Shown: positions 15,552 to 25,727 of the stretch, piece after piece
Layout of the letters: each line of letters starts with the position of its first letter
Position numbering within the stretch: position 1 is the stretch's first letter
From: Candidatus Binatia bacterium
GTDB lineage: Bacteria; Desulfobacterota; Binatia; Bin18
DNA: 64,000 nucleotides
Assembly: GCA_022820725.1 (NCBI GenBank)
Contig: JAJEFA010000002.1
Location: 1 to 64,000 of the forward strand
Reading direction: 5' to 3'
The notes under the pieces: model-generated
What the model saw: only the letters and a program-made list of their open reading frames with translations
Database searches by the model: none
What the model was told of the DNA's origin: nothing
Translations under genes and position numbers: made by a program

Positions 15552-16523
15552 CTACCCGCCAAACGTATCCAGGACCGCGTTGACACCCCGCTCATAATCG
15601 CCGTCAATCGCGGTCGGATACAGTATCACATACGACGCTCCAGCCCGCTCAAACTCGTCAAGCTTTTTCTGACACTCCTGTGGGCTACCCAGGGCGGCGA
15701 CCTGCTCCGCCATTTCTTCGGACACGGCTTCGGCTGCCGCGGCCATGTCGTTCTTTTGGGCCGCCGCCATAATACCGGCAGCTTCTTTCTCAAAGCCCTG
15801 CCGGACAAAGAGCCGGTTGTAGTACGGCATACGCCCATAAAAAGACAGGGTTTGTCGTACGGAGCGCAGCGCAACCGCCTTATCTTCGCACACACAGCAG
15901 TGCATGATGAGTCCAATTTGGACATCCGCGGGTGAGCGCCCGGCCTCTTGCGCGCCGGTCGCAATCCCCTCCACCACTTCGTGCAGCCCGTGCGGCGCGT
16001 AATTCAGGGGCAGGCTGCCATCGGCCAGTTCACCGGTCAGATGAATGCTCTTGGGCGAAATACCGGCCAGATAAATGGGAATCTTGTTATCGGCTTTCAT
16101 CGACGGCAGCCCGAGCGCCGCCGCCGCCTCATCCTTTCCATCAAAAATGTTCCGCACCGCCTGCACATATTCCCGCAGGGCGGTTAGAGGCTTAGCCATA
16201 TCTATACCGAACATGCTGTTTAACGGGACATGACTGGTGCCCAGGCCGAGCAAGAGACGGCCCGGAGCAAGACGATCGATAGTCATGGCGTGCAGGGCCG
16301 CAATGAGCGGGTTGCGCAGATAGAGGTTGGTAATGCCCGTGCCGACCTGGATCTTCGAGGTCACGGACGCCAGGTGCTGGGCGAGTGCCAAAGAGTCGGT
16401 AAACGATTCCGTTACCAGAAAATTGCGCAGGCCACGCTCTTCTGCCTTTTTGACATAGGCGGTGTACTGCTCCACAGAGCCTGGAGCCATATTGCTCATT
16501 ATCAACATACCGGGAGTTGCCAT
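15552..16523 (-). CDS. LLM-class (luciferase-like) flavin/F420-dependent oxidoreductase
   Basis: This is a 323-residue TIM-barrel bacterial-luciferase superfamily protein. Typical parts are LVTESFTDSLALAQHLASVT, IQVGTGITNLYLRNP, RLAPGRLLLGLGTSHVPL and the late PIYLAGISPKSIHLTGELADG. Members use FMNH2 or reduced F420 to oxidise or reduce small molecules, and the choice cannot be read directly. It is one of five LLM genes in the window, co-directional with hslR downstream. Confidence 0.85.
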   Translation of the reverse strand: MATPGMLIMSNMAPGSVEQYTAYVKKAEERGLRNFLVTESFTDSLALAQHLASVTSKIQVGTGITNLYLRNPLIAALHAMTIDRLAPGRLLLGLGTSHVPLNSMFGIDMAKPLTALREYVQAVRNIFDGKDEAAAALGLPSMKADNKIPIYLAGISPKSIHLTGELADGSLPLNYAPHGLHEVVEGIATGAQEAGRSPADVQIGLIMHCCVCEDKAVALRSVRQTLSFYGRMPYYNRLFVRQGFEKEAAGIMAAAQKNDMAAAAEAVSEEMAEQVAALGSPQECQKKLDEFERAGASYVILYPTAIDGDYERGVNAVLDTFGG

Positions 16524-16591
16524 ATCGAGTCCTCCTGAGGTGAGATCAACCCTTCAAATCACAAGCGGTCGGGAGCCGCAATGGAATACGA

Positions 16592-17383
16592 CTATTCGTC
16601 AGCAAGGAGAGGGAGAGCGTTTTGCGCCAGCGCTCCGAACTCTTCTTTGACCGCGACCCCACTCAGTTGTGCTCGCCGCATGAGTTCGGCCAGACGTAGG
16701 ATACGGTCGGCGGCTTCCTCAACCGCCACACCGCGGGTATGAATGTTTGAGATCAGATTTCGCTCAGCGTCAGTATGGCCGCTCCGGGGACGATAGGCCA
16801 TATACGCCGAGAGGCTCTCTGCGGTCATCAGACCCGGCCGTTCTCCAATGAGAAGGACCAGAACGGTCGGAGCAAGCAATTCGCCAATATCGTTCAGCAC
16901 CCCGACACGGCAATAGCGAACGGCAAAAGGCCGGCCAAAGCGCCAGCCACGTTTGTCCGCACCGGCATGGAGTAGCGGCAATAGGGCTGGCACCTGTCTG
17001 ACAACGGCAGCGACCGAGAGCCCGTCCCCGATAACAACCTGGAGATCGGTATCAACAGCGCAACGGCTTGCGATCTCCGCCTGGGCGTACTCATCGAGCC
17101 GGCGACCCAGGTCGGGTCGCATCAAATATTCAGCTTTGCTCCGTGCCTGGCTTGAGACGGCAAATATATCCCACGTTTGCAGAAAATCTGGCCCAAGACC
17201 CTGTTCCCAATCGATATCCGTCTGCACCGCATCCCTGGCTGAGGCATGGTCTGAGCGCAGGCCGAGCTGCGTTTGCGTCCGATAAGCCGACCCGGACCGA
17301 CCGGTAAAAATCCGGGCTGGGGTCCGCGTCCGGATTGTCGACAACGGATCGTGGCTGTCCGGTGTCGCAGGCGTTTTCACCAT
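16592..17383 (-). CDS. eutC: Ethanolamine ammonia-lyase small subunit
   Basis: This is a 263-residue EutC. Recognisable are RIFTGRSGSAYRTQTQLGLR, DLQVVIGDGLSVAAV, the cobalamin-contacting IGERPGLMTAESLSAYMAYRP and NLISNIHTRGV. With EutB it forms the adenosylcobalamin enzyme that converts ethanolamine to acetaldehyde and ammonia. The start at 17383 lies 9 bases after the eutB stop, so the genes are one operon. No eutA reactivase or microcompartment shell genes are present in the window. Confidence 0.93.
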   Translation of the reverse strand: MVKTPATPDSHDPLSTIRTRTPARIFTGRSGSAYRTQTQLGLRSDHASARDAVQTDIDWEQGLGPDFLQTWDIFAVSSQARSKAEYLMRPDLGRRLDEYAQAEIASRCAVDTDLQVVIGDGLSVAAVVRQVPALLPLLHAGADKRGWRFGRPFAVRYCRVGVLNDIGELLAPTVLVLLIGERPGLMTAESLSAYMAYRPRSGHTDAERNLISNIHTRGVAVEEAADRILRLAELMRRAQLSGVAVKEEFGALAQNALPLLADE

Positions 17384-17391
17384 ACTCACAG

Positions 17392-18792
17392 CTACGCAAT
17401 CAGCTTGACTGTTTCTTCGAGGCGTTGTCGAGCAAAACTCTCCGATGCCGCGAGGTTTCCATTCCGAAAGATGTCCATCTGCTCCAGCCAAGCCAAGAAC
17501 TCCGGGGCGGGCTGTAAGCCAAAGAGTTGACGGGCGCCAAGGGCGTCGTGGAAGCTGGTGGATTGATAGCTCAACATCACATCATCGGCACACGGCACTC
17601 CCATAAAATAATTGCAGCCGGCCGCAGTCAGCAAGAGCAGGAGATTATCCGCCGAGTTCTGGTCGGCCTGAGCGTGGTTGGTGTAACACACGTCACAGCC
17701 CATGGGCAGTCCGAGCAGCTTACCCATGAAATGATCTTCCAAACCGGCGCGAACGATCTGGCGTTCGTCATATAAGTACTCAGGACCAATAAAGCCCACG
17801 ACGGTATTGACGAGGAAAGGAGCAAACGCGCGGGCCACGCCGTAGGTTCGGGCTTCGAGCGTGAGTTGATCCACGCCGTGATGGGCATTAGCGGAGAGCG
17901 CACTCCCCTGCCCGGTTTCAAAATACATGACCTCCTCCCCCACCCAGGCCACCTCACGACTTCGATGATGTTCGAGGACACGCTCACGGCCCTCGCGCAG
18001 AATGTCCAGATTGATCCCAAAACTCGCATTGGCCGCTTCCGTCCCGGCAAGAGACTGAAACAACAGGTCCACGGGCGCACCACGCTCCAGGCTGTCGAGC
18101 TGCGTGCTGATATGCGCCAGGCAGCACGATTGGGTGGGGATGTCATAGGCTTCGATCAAACGTTGAAGCCCGTGCAGAATCTGGCTGACTGTTTCCACGG
18201 ACTCAGTCGCCGGGTTCACGCCGATGACGGCGTCCCCGCAACCAAATAGCAAGCCATCAATGGCGGACAGCAGAATCCCGCCGAGATCATCGGCCGGATG
18301 ATTGGGCTGCACCCGAATCCCCAGGACGCCGGGCTGACCCATGGTGTTGCGACAGCGTGTGATGTTGCGGATTTTGCTGGCAGCCACAATCAGGTCTTTA
18401 TTGCTCATCAGCTTTGAGACAGCCGCCGCGACCTCCGGGATAATGGCCCAGTGGAGTGCGCCCAAACGAGCGCCATCCTGGTCCTCGTCCAGCACATACT
18501 CGCGGAACTCGCCGACCGTCAGATGGGCGAGCGGGCGGAATGCCTGCTGATCATGGGTCTCAAGAATCAGACGACTGACTTCGTCTTGGGCGGGCTCTAT
18601 GAGTGGATTCGCCACAATGTCCGACAACGAGATATCGGCCAACACCAGCTTGGCCGCAACCCGTTCCTGCTCGGAAGTTGCGGCAAGCCCTGCCAGCCGA
18701 TCCCCCGACTTGTCTTCGTTCGCCTTGGCAAAGACTTCGCGCAGGTCAGCAAAAGAAAAACGCTGGCCGCGAACGGTAGTGGAGTAGCTCAT
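17392..18792 (-). CDS. eutB: Ethanolamine ammonia-lyase large subunit
   Basis: This is a 466-residue EutB TIM barrel. It has SNKDLIVAASKIRNITRCRNTMG, GVLGIRVQPNHPADDLGGI, FGCGDAVIGVNPATES and MGVPCADDVMLSYQSTSFHD. It binds substrate and adenosylcobalamin with EutC. Length is normal for the family. It is the first gene of the eutBC pair and is preceded by the copper ATPase gene on the same strand (20-base gap), so some read-through is possible. Confidence 0.95.
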   Translation of the reverse strand: MSYSTTVRGQRFSFADLREVFAKANEDKSGDRLAGLAATSEQERVAAKLVLADISLSDIVANPLIEPAQDEVSRLILETHDQQAFRPLAHLTVGEFREYVLDEDQDGARLGALHWAIIPEVAAAVSKLMSNKDLIVAASKIRNITRCRNTMGQPGVLGIRVQPNHPADDLGGILLSAIDGLLFGCGDAVIGVNPATESVETVSQILHGLQRLIEAYDIPTQSCCLAHISTQLDSLERGAPVDLLFQSLAGTEAANASFGINLDILREGRERVLEHHRSREVAWVGEEVMYFETGQGSALSANAHHGVDQLTLEARTYGVARAFAPFLVNTVVGFIGPEYLYDERQIVRAGLEDHFMGKLLGLPMGCDVCYTNHAQADQNSADNLLLLLTAAGCNYFMGVPCADDVMLSYQSTSFHDALGARQLFGLQPAPEFLAWLEQMDIFRNGNLAASESFARQRLEETVKLIA

Positions 18793-18812
18793 GCGACCCT
18801 ACGTCCACCGTC

Positions 18813-21101
18813 TCACACGGCGGACTCTCCCAAGCGCATCGTCCGCAATCGTAAGGAATTCGTCAACACCGAGACCGAACTCAAGGCCATGGCGGACGCG
18901 GCAACCATAGGGTCGAGCAGGACCCCAAAGAACGGATAGAGCAGTCCGGCGGCAAGCGGAATGCCGGCCGTGTTATAGGCAAACGCCCAGAATAGATTCT
19001 GCCGGATGATCTGGACCGTTCGCCGCGACAGTTCAATGGCCGTCGCCACGCCACCCAATTCACCCCGCATCAGTGTAATATCGGCGGCCTCAAGGGCAAT
19101 ATCCGTCCCGGTCCCCACGGCGATACCGACCGTCGCTTGGGCTAGGGCCGGGGCATCGTTGATCCCGTCGCCGACCATGGCAACGGCAGCGCTGTTTTCT
19201 TGGAGGCGCGCAATCTCGGCCGCCTTGTCCCCGGGCAAGACTTCGGCCAATACCCGTATAATACCGGCTTGGCGGGCAATTGCCTGGGCGGTATGGTGGT
19301 TGTCTCCGGTCAGCATGACCGTTTCGAGCCCCATCTGTTGAAGTCGGTGGACAGCCTCGGCAGCCTGAGGCTTGAGCGTATCGGCGACTGCAATCAGCCC
19401 GACGACGCGCCGGTTGACCACCACATAGAGCGGCGTCTTCCCCCCGTGCGAGAGACGCTCGGCGTGTTCCAGCATGTCATCAGACTGGATACCGCGCTGG
19501 GCGAGGAGCCGTCGGCTGCCCACCAGGACGAGCTTCCCCTCCATCCGGGCTTCGATGCCGTGTCCGGCAAGGGCAACAAACGACTCGACCGGCCCGAGCG
19601 TCAGGCCCTGCGTCTTGGCCTGTTGCACAACGGCCTGTCCCAGCGGATGCTCGCTCTGCCATTCCGCACGCGCAGCCACACGTAGGACTTCTGCGCTGCT
19701 CAACCTTACTTGCTCGGGCAGCGTCTCGGACGGAATGATCTCGGTTACCGCAGGCTTTCCAGTCGTCAGCGTGCCGGTTTTATCAAAGACCACGGTGGTC
19801 AGGGTATGCGCCCGTTCCAATATCTCTCCGCCTTTGATGAGCACGCCATATTCGGCCCCGCGCCCGGTGCCGACCATGATAGCGGTTGGGGTGGCCAAGC
19901 CCAGCGAACACGGGCAGGCAATAATCAGCACGGCCACAAAGGTCATGAGAGCAAAGGTGAGAGACGGGTCCGGGCCGAATATCAGCCAGAGACAAAACGT
20001 GCCAACGGCAGTCGCAATAACCGCTGGCACAAAGTAGGCTGCAATCGTATCGGCCAGGCGTTGAATCGGTGCTTTTGAGCCCTGAGCCTGACGGACGAGA
20101 TCGATGATGCGAGCCAGGGCAGTCTCTTTGCCAACCTTGGTCGCCAACACAGTCAGCGCACCCATAGTGTTAAGCGTCGCCCCCGTCACGCCGTCTCCAG
20201 GCTGCTTTTCAACCGGCAGACTCTCACCGGTCAGCATGGATTCGTCAACCGCGGACGAGCCCGCCTGGACGATACCGTCGACAGGAATGGACTCACCGGG
20301 CCGGACAAGGACTCGGTCGCCGGCCTGGACCTGTTCGACCGGAACGGTTTCTTGCTCTCCCTCCCGGCGCAACACTGTCGCCGTTTTGGGTTGCAATTGG
20401 GCAAGCCGCCGAATTGCTTCAGTCGTTCTTCTCTTTGCTCGTGCTTCCAGCAAACGACCCAGCAGGATCAGGGTAATAATCACCGCAGCCGTATCAAAAT
20501 ACATCTGGGGCTGTTGTCCGGCTGCCACAAAAAAACCGGGAGCAAACACCGCCACCGTACTGTAGAGATAAGCCGCTGAGGTCCCAACCGCGATCAGGGT
20601 GTTCATATCGCTGGAACCGTGCCGTGCCCTGGCCCAGGCGTTTCGATAAAACTGTCCACCGACCCAGAACTGGACAGGGGTAGTGAGGGCGAATAACCAC
20701 ACCGGAGCGCCGAGCGGCAGGAAAGACAGCAGCGGAGTCATGCTTCCCACCAGGATCATCACCGTCAACACGGCGCTGACGATCAGCTTCCTTTTCAGCA
20801 AGAGATAGTCGTCCCGGTGCTGGCGTTCGATTTCCTCTTCGACGTTCTCTCCGCGTTCGACCATTTCAAAGCCGGTTGAGGCAACCGCCGTTCCAAGACC
20901 GGACAAGCTGACCTGACCGGGCAGATATTCCACCAGGGCTTCTTCACTCGCCAGATTGACACTCGCTCGCAGGACACCAGGCGTTTGGGACAGGGCCTGT
21001 TCGACCTTGGCAACGCACGCGGCACAGTGCATACCGCGAATGCCAATACGAGTTGCAGTCGGGTTTTGTGTGGATTCAGCCTGCTCTGCCACTTCGCTCA
21101 T
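18813..21101 (-). CDS. copA: Copper-translocating P1B-type ATPase
   Basis: This is a 762-residue P-type ATPase. An N-terminal heavy-metal domain carries [12 protein letters not shown], and eight membrane helices include the CPC motif in [14 protein letters not shown]. The actuator motif is TGESLPVEK, the phosphorylation motif [10 protein letters not shown], the nucleotide-domain HP motif SEHPLG, and the hinge [10 protein letters not shown]. The CPC and the single CxxC domain indicate Cu(I) export (P1B-1). It is divergent from the hicBA pair, with its promoter in 21102-21229. It is not part of the zinc locus. Confidence 0.94.
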   Translation of the reverse strand: MSEVAEQAESTQNPTATRIGIRGMHCAACVAKVEQALSQTPGVLRASVNLASEEALVEYLPGQVSLSGLGTAVASTGFEMVERGENVEEEIERQHRDDYLLLKRKLIVSAVLTVMILVGSMTPLLSFLPLGAPVWLFALTTPVQFWVGGQFYRNAWARARHGSSDMNTLIAVGTSAAYLYSTVAVFAPGFFVAAGQQPQMYFDTAAVIITLILLGRLLEARAKRRTTEAIRRLAQLQPKTATVLRREGEQETVPVEQVQAGDRVLVRPGESIPVDGIVQAGSSAVDESMLTGESLPVEKQPGDGVTGATLNTMGALTVLATKVGKETALARIIDLVRQAQGSKAPIQRLADTIAAYFVPAVIATAVGTFCLWLIFGPDPSLTFALMTFVAVLIIACPCSLGLATPTAIMVGTGRGAEYGVLIKGGEILERAHTLTTVVFDKTGTLTTGKPAVTEIIPSETLPEQVRLSSAEVLRVAARAEWQSEHPLGQAVVQQAKTQGLTLGPVESFVALAGHGIEARMEGKLVLVGSRRLLAQRGIQSDDMLEHAERLSHGGKTPLYVVVNRRVVGLIAVADTLKPQAAEAVHRLQQMGLETVMLTGDNHHTAQAIARQAGIIRVLAEVLPGDKAAEIARLQENSAAVAMVGDGINDAPALAQATVGIAVGTGTDIALEAADITLMRGELGGVATAIELSRRTVQIIRQNLFWAFAYNTAGIPLAAGLLYPFFGVLLDPMVAASAMALSSVSVLTNSLRLRTMRLGESAV

Positions 21102-21229
21102 AGCGAACCCCTATCTATACAATACATCTCAGACCCCGAGACGGAGTCAAGACGGATCCAAATCTCCTACTCTGGACGCAATCGGCAGGAGTATGGCAGA
21201 AGAAGGATGAAGGGCGTATTCTTAGTACC

Positions 21230-21454
21230 ATGCGTCAGATCAAAGTCATTGTTGAAAAGAATTCGGATGGCTACATCGCGTATCCGCTTGGTGTCAAAGG
21301 GGTAGTTGTCGGACAGGGAGACAGCTATGAAGAGGCCCTCGCTGATGTCAAGTCAGCCATCCGGTTTCATATTGAAAGTTTTGGCAGCGAAGTCCTAGAG
21401 ACAGATCCTCCCGTCCTGGAAGCATTTATTGCTGAGGCAGGGGTCGATCTCTAA
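21230..21454 (+). CDS. hicB: HicB-family antitoxin
   Basis: This 74-residue protein has the HicB partial RNase H-like fold: IKVIVEKNSDGYIAYPLGVKG, then GQGDSYEEALADVKSAIRFHIE. It lacks a DNA-binding tail. Its TAA overlaps the ATG of the downstream toxin (TAATG at 21452-21456), so the two are coupled. Antitoxin-first order is less common than hicA-hicB. It should bind and neutralise the next gene product. Confidence 0.85.
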   Translation: MRQIKVIVEKNSDGYIAYPLGVKGVVVGQGDSYEEALADVKSAIRFHIESFGSEVLETDPPVLEAFIAEAGVDL

Positions 21455-21693
21455 TGCCCAAGTTTCCAGTTGACGCGTCAAAGCAGAAAGTCCTGAAAGC
21501 CCTGGGATTATTAGGATTCCACATCGTCCGAGAAAAAGAGCATATCTCTATGGTTCGCAACAATCCGGACGGCAGCATAACTCCCCTCACTATGCCGAAC
21601 CATACGAAGATAAAATCTTCGACATTACGGCAGATATGCACGCAGGCGAGAATGTCCAGAGAAGAATTTCTAGCCGCATACGAAGAGGCTTAA
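21454..21693 (+). CDS. hicA: HicA-family mRNA interferase toxin
   Basis: This is a 79-residue double-stranded-RNA-binding-fold toxin. It has LGLLGFHIVREKEHISMVR with the catalytic His of the family, PLTMPNHTKIKSSTLRQIC, and a C-terminal helix (MSREEFLAAYEE). HicA cleaves mRNA during stress when released from HicB. It is immediately followed by the amidohydrolase gene (25 bases), which could share the transcript. Confidence 0.85.
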   Translation: MPKFPVDASKQKVLKALGLLGFHIVREKEHISMVRNNPDGSITPLTMPNHTKIKSSTLRQICTQARMSREEFLAAYEEA

Positions 21694-21718
21694 AAAGGAA
21701 CGACATAAGGAGAACATT

Positions 21719-22900
21719 ATGAATGCGAAGACCGGCGCACAGGAACGATTCACGCAAGCTCAAGATGACCTGATTGCCCTGAGTCATCGTATTCACGCCC
21801 ATCCCGAGCTTGGTTTTGAGGAGGAGAAAGCCTGCGCCTGGATTGCAGAAACGCTCAGCGACGTCGGCTTTGACGTAGAAACCGGCATTTGTGACCTGCC
21901 AACCGCTTTTGTGGCACGCGCCGGCAGCGGACCGTTGCATGTTACCATCTGCGCCGAATACGACTGCTTGCCCGGCATCGGTCATGCCTGTGGCCATAAT
22001 ATCATCGCCGCATCCGCGGTCGGCGCTGGGATTGCCGCGGCAAAAATTGCGGACGAGGTGGGTCTGAGCGTGAGTGTCCTCGGCACACCCGCCGAAGAAG
22101 CGGGAGACGCCGGAGGAAAAATTCTCCTCTTGGAACGGGATGCCTTCACAGATGCCCATGCCGCCATGATGGTTCACCCGGCTCCTATGGATGTGGTGGA
22201 CCCGGCCATTATCGCCTGCTCCATGTTTCACGTGCGCTATACGGGCAAGGAAGCCCATGCTTCGGCCTTTCCCGAACACGGCATCAATGCGGCTGACGCC
22301 TTGACAGTGGCGCAAACGGCCATTGGTCTCCTGCGGCAGCACATTCGCTCAACGGACCGTATTCACGGCATCATCACTCAGGGTGGGGACGCTCCCAACA
22401 TCATCCCCGCTCATACCGCGGCCAAGTATATTGTCCGGGCCAAGACCTTGGACGAGTTGGATAGCATCAAAGAAAAGGTCCAGCGCTGTTTTGAAGCGGG
22501 TGCCTTGGCAACCGGGTCAACACTCGAAATCGTCGGTGGAGACAAGCCCTATGCGGAGCACCGCTCCGATATGGAGATCGCCAATCTGTACGAACGCAAC
22601 GCGGAAGCGCTCGGGCGCGTTTTCCCGGAACGTGGTCCGGCAATTGAACGCGCGGCGGGCTCAACGGATATGGGCAATGTGTCTTTGGCCCTGCCCTCGA
22701 TCCACCCATTTATCGGGATTGACTCGTTACCGGCGGTGAATCACCAGCCCGAATTCACTGCGCACTGTGTGACCCAGGCTGCGGACAAAGCCCTGATAGA
22801 CGGCGCCCTCTCCATGGCCTGGACGGCCATTGATATGGCGACCGATGAGCGGATACGTGACCGACTGATACAGCGCAAAGCCTCCGGGACGACCGCCTAG
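21719..22900 (+). CDS. M20-family amidohydrolase (first copy of a duplicated pair)
   Basis: This is a 393-residue metal-dependent amidohydrolase of the aminoacylase/p-aminobenzoyl-glutamate hydrolase type. It has HRIHAHPELGFEEEKA, metal motif GIGHACGHNI, GTPAEEAGDAGGK and HPAP, with the dimerisation lid in the middle. Ribosome binding site AAGGAG precedes ATG 21719. It cleaves an amide bond of an N-acylated or aryl amino acid; the substrate is unknown. A second copy at 23437-24612 is roughly 80 percent identical by eye. Confidence 0.88.
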   Translation: MNAKTGAQERFTQAQDDLIALSHRIHAHPELGFEEEKACAWIAETLSDVGFDVETGICDLPTAFVARAGSGPLHVTICAEYDCLPGIGHACGHNIIAASAVGAGIAAAKIADEVGLSVSVLGTPAEEAGDAGGKILLLERDAFTDAHAAMMVHPAPMDVVDPAIIACSMFHVRYTGKEAHASAFPEHGINAADALTVAQTAIGLLRQHIRSTDRIHGIITQGGDAPNIIPAHTAAKYIVRAKTLDELDSIKEKVQRCFEAGALATGSTLEIVGGDKPYAEHRSDMEIANLYERNAEALGRVFPERGPAIERAAGSTDMGNVSLALPSIHPFIGIDSLPAVNHQPEFTAHCVTQAADKALIDGALSMAWTAIDMATDERIRDRLIQRKASGTTA

Positions 22901-22904
22901 AGCC

Positions 22905-23297
22905 TTATCCACCCAGTATGGCAAAGCCCAGTAGCGCCACGGCAAAGTAGGCGGCGATCACTGCCGCGCCGGCGTAATCTTGGGCCAAGCGTTGGCCGAA
23001 GAACAGGCACAGCAAGGAGACGGTTGAGAATACCAGTCCCCACACGGCCAGGCCCGTTCCCATACCGAGCAGGATCATCAACGCGCCAAGGCCGCTCAAC
23101 ACACCGGCCAGCGATTCGAGGACCGTGATGGTCCAGAACATCGCCGGCACCATGCTGGCCAGCGGGCTGTTGGAAAAATGCCCGCTGAAAAACTCGATAT
23201 TCCCCGCGCGATCCAGCCATTTGTCGGCTGCCGATTGTAAAAAAGCGATGGCAAAAAAGACCGAAACAGCGAGTTGTCCACACCAGACGGTATCCAT
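22905..23297 (-). CDS. DoxX-family membrane protein
   Basis: This 130-residue protein has four hydrophobic segments. It begins MDTVWCGQLAVSVFFAIAFLQSAADKWLD, and the AxxKW region and later GLVFSTVSLLCLFFG match DoxX-like proteins. The start at 23297 has GGAGG upstream. It lies antisense between the two duplicated amidohydrolase genes. Family members include quinone- or sulfur-linked redox proteins, and the role here is unknown. Confidence 0.7.
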   Translation of the reverse strand: MDTVWCGQLAVSVFFAIAFLQSAADKWLDRAGNIEFFSGHFSNSPLASMVPAMFWTITVLESLAGVLSGLGALMILLGMGTGLAVWGLVFSTVSLLCLFFGQRLAQDYAGAAVIAAYFAVALLGFAILGG

Positions 23298-23436
23298 ACG
23301 CAATCCTCCTTCTTCTTTCCCGCTCTCACAGACACCCTAACTTCATGTACCACGTTCTTTCGTCGATTTGGAAGGTATTTTGTTCTGGACGCCGAAGAAG
23401 GACGTGTGGTAAGGCAGGAAGAGAAAAGGAGTGCCT

Positions 23437-24612
23437 ATGGATGCCAAGGCTGGAGCCCAGGAACGATTCGACCAGGCGCGAGACGACCTCATTGCCCTGA
23501 GTCACCGGATTCACGCCAACCCCGAGCTTGGATTTGAAGAAGAGAAGGCGGCCTCCTGGCTGTCGGAAACGCTGACCGACGCGGGCTTCTCGGTTGAAAC
23601 GGGCATCTGCGATCTTCCGACCGCGTTCATCGCTCGGGCCGGAAGCGGACCGCTGCATATCGGCCTCTGTGCGGAATATGACAGCCTGCCTGGAATCGGC
23701 CATGCCTGTGGTCATAATATTATTGCTGCGGCGTCGGTTGGGGCCGGGATTGCCGCGGCAAAGATTGCGGACGAGGTGGGGCTGACCGTGAGCGTGATCG
23801 GCACTCCGGCAGAAGAAGTCTGTGACGCCGGGGGGAAGATTCTCCTGCTCGAACGCGGCGCGTTTGAGGGCATGCACGCAGCGATGATGGTCCATCCCGC
23901 GCCAAAGGACGTGGTCGAATTCCCCATTATTGCCGCCTCCATGTTTGAGGTCTGCTATCACGGTAAAGAAGCGCACGCCTCAGCCTTTCCCGAACGCGGC
24001 ATTAACGCTGCGGATGCCCTGACCGTCGCCCAAACAGCCATCGGCCTGCTCCGCCAGCACATCCGCTCCACGGACCGTATTCACGGCATGATTACCAAAG
24101 GGGGTGACGCGCCCAACATCATCCCTGCCCACACAGTGGCGAAGTATATTGTCCGGGCGAACACCTTGGCGGACCTTGATGAAATCAAACAGAAGGTTGT
24201 CAGATGCTTTGAAGCGGGTGCGCTGGCAACCGGCTCCAAGCTTGAAATCAACGGCGGTGAAAAACCGTATGCGGAGATGCTGCACGACCCGGATATCGCC
24301 GCGGCCTATCGTCAGAATGCCGAGGCGCTGGGTCGGGTTTTTCCAACCCTTGATCCGTCTCTCAAACGCGCGGCGGGTTCAACGGACATGGGCAACGTCT
24401 CCCTTGCCATGCCCGCCATTCACCCTGCCATTGGGATTGATTCGTTGCCGGCCGTCAATCATCAGCCCGAGTTTACCGCTCACTGCGTAACCGAGGCTGC
24501 GGACAAAGCCATTATAGACGGAGCCCTGTCACTGGCCTGGACCGCGGTTGACCTGGCGACAAATACGGAGGTCCGGGATCGGCTCTTGAACCGTATTGTG
24601 AAGGTCGAGTGA
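23437..24612 (+). CDS. M20-family amidohydrolase (second copy)
   Basis: This 391-residue protein starts MDAKAGAQERFDQARDDLIA, nearly the same as the first copy, with the same metal motif GIGHACGHNI and the same HSTDMG-like ending region RAAGSTDMGNVSLAMPAI. AAGGAG precedes ATG 23437. An in-frame GTG six bases upstream is less likely. Divergence between the copies, including EEVCDAGGK for EEAGDAGGK, suggests an old duplication with possible substrate drift. Confidence 0.88.
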   Translation: MDAKAGAQERFDQARDDLIALSHRIHANPELGFEEEKAASWLSETLTDAGFSVETGICDLPTAFIARAGSGPLHIGLCAEYDSLPGIGHACGHNIIAAASVGAGIAAAKIADEVGLTVSVIGTPAEEVCDAGGKILLLERGAFEGMHAAMMVHPAPKDVVEFPIIAASMFEVCYHGKEAHASAFPERGINAADALTVAQTAIGLLRQHIRSTDRIHGMITKGGDAPNIIPAHTVAKYIVRANTLADLDEIKQKVVRCFEAGALATGSKLEINGGEKPYAEMLHDPDIAAAYRQNAEALGRVFPTLDPSLKRAAGSTDMGNVSLAMPAIHPAIGIDSLPAVNHQPEFTAHCVTEAADKAIIDGALSLAWTAVDLATNTEVRDRLLNRIVKVE

Positions 24613-24639
24613 GGTCGATGCCCTGAGCCCCCCTCTGTG

Positions 24640-25470
24640 CTAGATGCTTGCCGGCGTTACTGCCAGACCGGGGGTATCCACCCGGGTCCGGAAAATCGTT
24701 CCCTTCCGGTCCGGGTCGTCGGTATTATCCGCTGTCACAATATACAGATCGCGCCGATCCGCACCGCCAAAACATAAACTCGTAACCGCCTTGGCCGGCA
24801 CCTCAACCCTCCGGTCTTCCTTGCCTTCAGGGGTGTAGCGCAGGGCGCAGCCGCCACCATAGACAGCGACCCACACACAGCCGTCTTCATCAACCGCCAG
24901 GCCATCGGGCACCCAATCAGCGGGCAGACTGGCCAGAACACGACGGTTCGTCATCGACCCGTCAGCCGCAACATCGTGCAGGATAATATGCCGTGGCACA
25001 CTGTCCGAATGGTAGAGCTTGCTCCCGTCCGGTGAGAAGCCGATGCCGTTGGTGATACCGACATCGCCGTACAGCTCAACCGCCGAGTCCTTACCCGCCA
25101 GCCGCCATAACTCACCTGGGACCTGGACCTTGAGCTTGAAGGGATCGGAGCGCAACGAACCGACCAGGACACGGCCCTGGGAATCCGTGAAGAGGTCGTT
25201 AAAGCCGGGAATATCGTCACGCTGAAACAGGATACGCGTTGTGCCGTCTTTGACATGACACACGTTCTTGCCGGAGATGACCAGGCCACCAGCCGCATGC
25301 AGGGCGATACCACCAACCCCGCGTCGGCGCGGCACCACGGTCGAGATTTCTCCGCCTGGTGCGCGGCAGTACACCCCACCGTTGGTCACATCGCTGAAGT
25401 ATAAATTGTCCGCGTCGTCTACCCGCGGGCCTTCAAGCAGTCCGTATCCGGAAGCAATGGTTTCAAGCAT
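24640..25470 (-). CDS. SMP-30/gluconolactonase-family protein
   Basis: This is a 276-residue six-bladed propeller lactonase. The start LLEGPRVDDADNLYFSDV carries the metal-binding Glu. GFNDLFTDSQGRVLVGSL contributes the conserved Asn/Asp, and NGIGFSPDGSKLYHSDS and PDGLAVDEDGCVWVA supply the late Asn/Asp. These enzymes open sugar or other lactones using a divalent metal. It is convergent with the second amidohydrolase and divergent from ilvD. The substrate cannot be named. Confidence 0.85.
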   Translation of the reverse strand: MLETIASGYGLLEGPRVDDADNLYFSDVTNGGVYCRAPGGEISTVVPRRRGVGGIALHAAGGLVISGKNVCHVKDGTTRILFQRDDIPGFNDLFTDSQGRVLVGSLRSDPFKLKVQVPGELWRLAGKDSAVELYGDVGITNGIGFSPDGSKLYHSDSVPRHIILHDVAADGSMTNRRVLASLPADWVPDGLAVDEDGCVWVAVYGGGCALRYTPEGKEDRRVEVPAKAVTSLCFGGADRRDLYIVTADNTDDPDRKGTIFRTRVDTPGLAVTPASI

Positions 25471-25727
25471 ACCCTCCCCTTTTCTTTGACGCTGATGCGA
25501 TCATCAATTCAGTCCATAGACTTTGGCAACGCTGTCATCCGGAAGATTCTTTCGGAGCCATCGTACCAAAGAGTGCCGCTTCGGCACCTGCACGGAGTCG
25601 TCCACAAGCTACAAGATGGCTCTCGACTGTCAAGGGAGAAGGCCGGGGTACAGGCTTGCGCTGAGTCGTCCGACAAGACTATAGAGCGGGAAGGGAATAT
25701 TGTTGCTTTGCCACGAAGGAGGGGACT

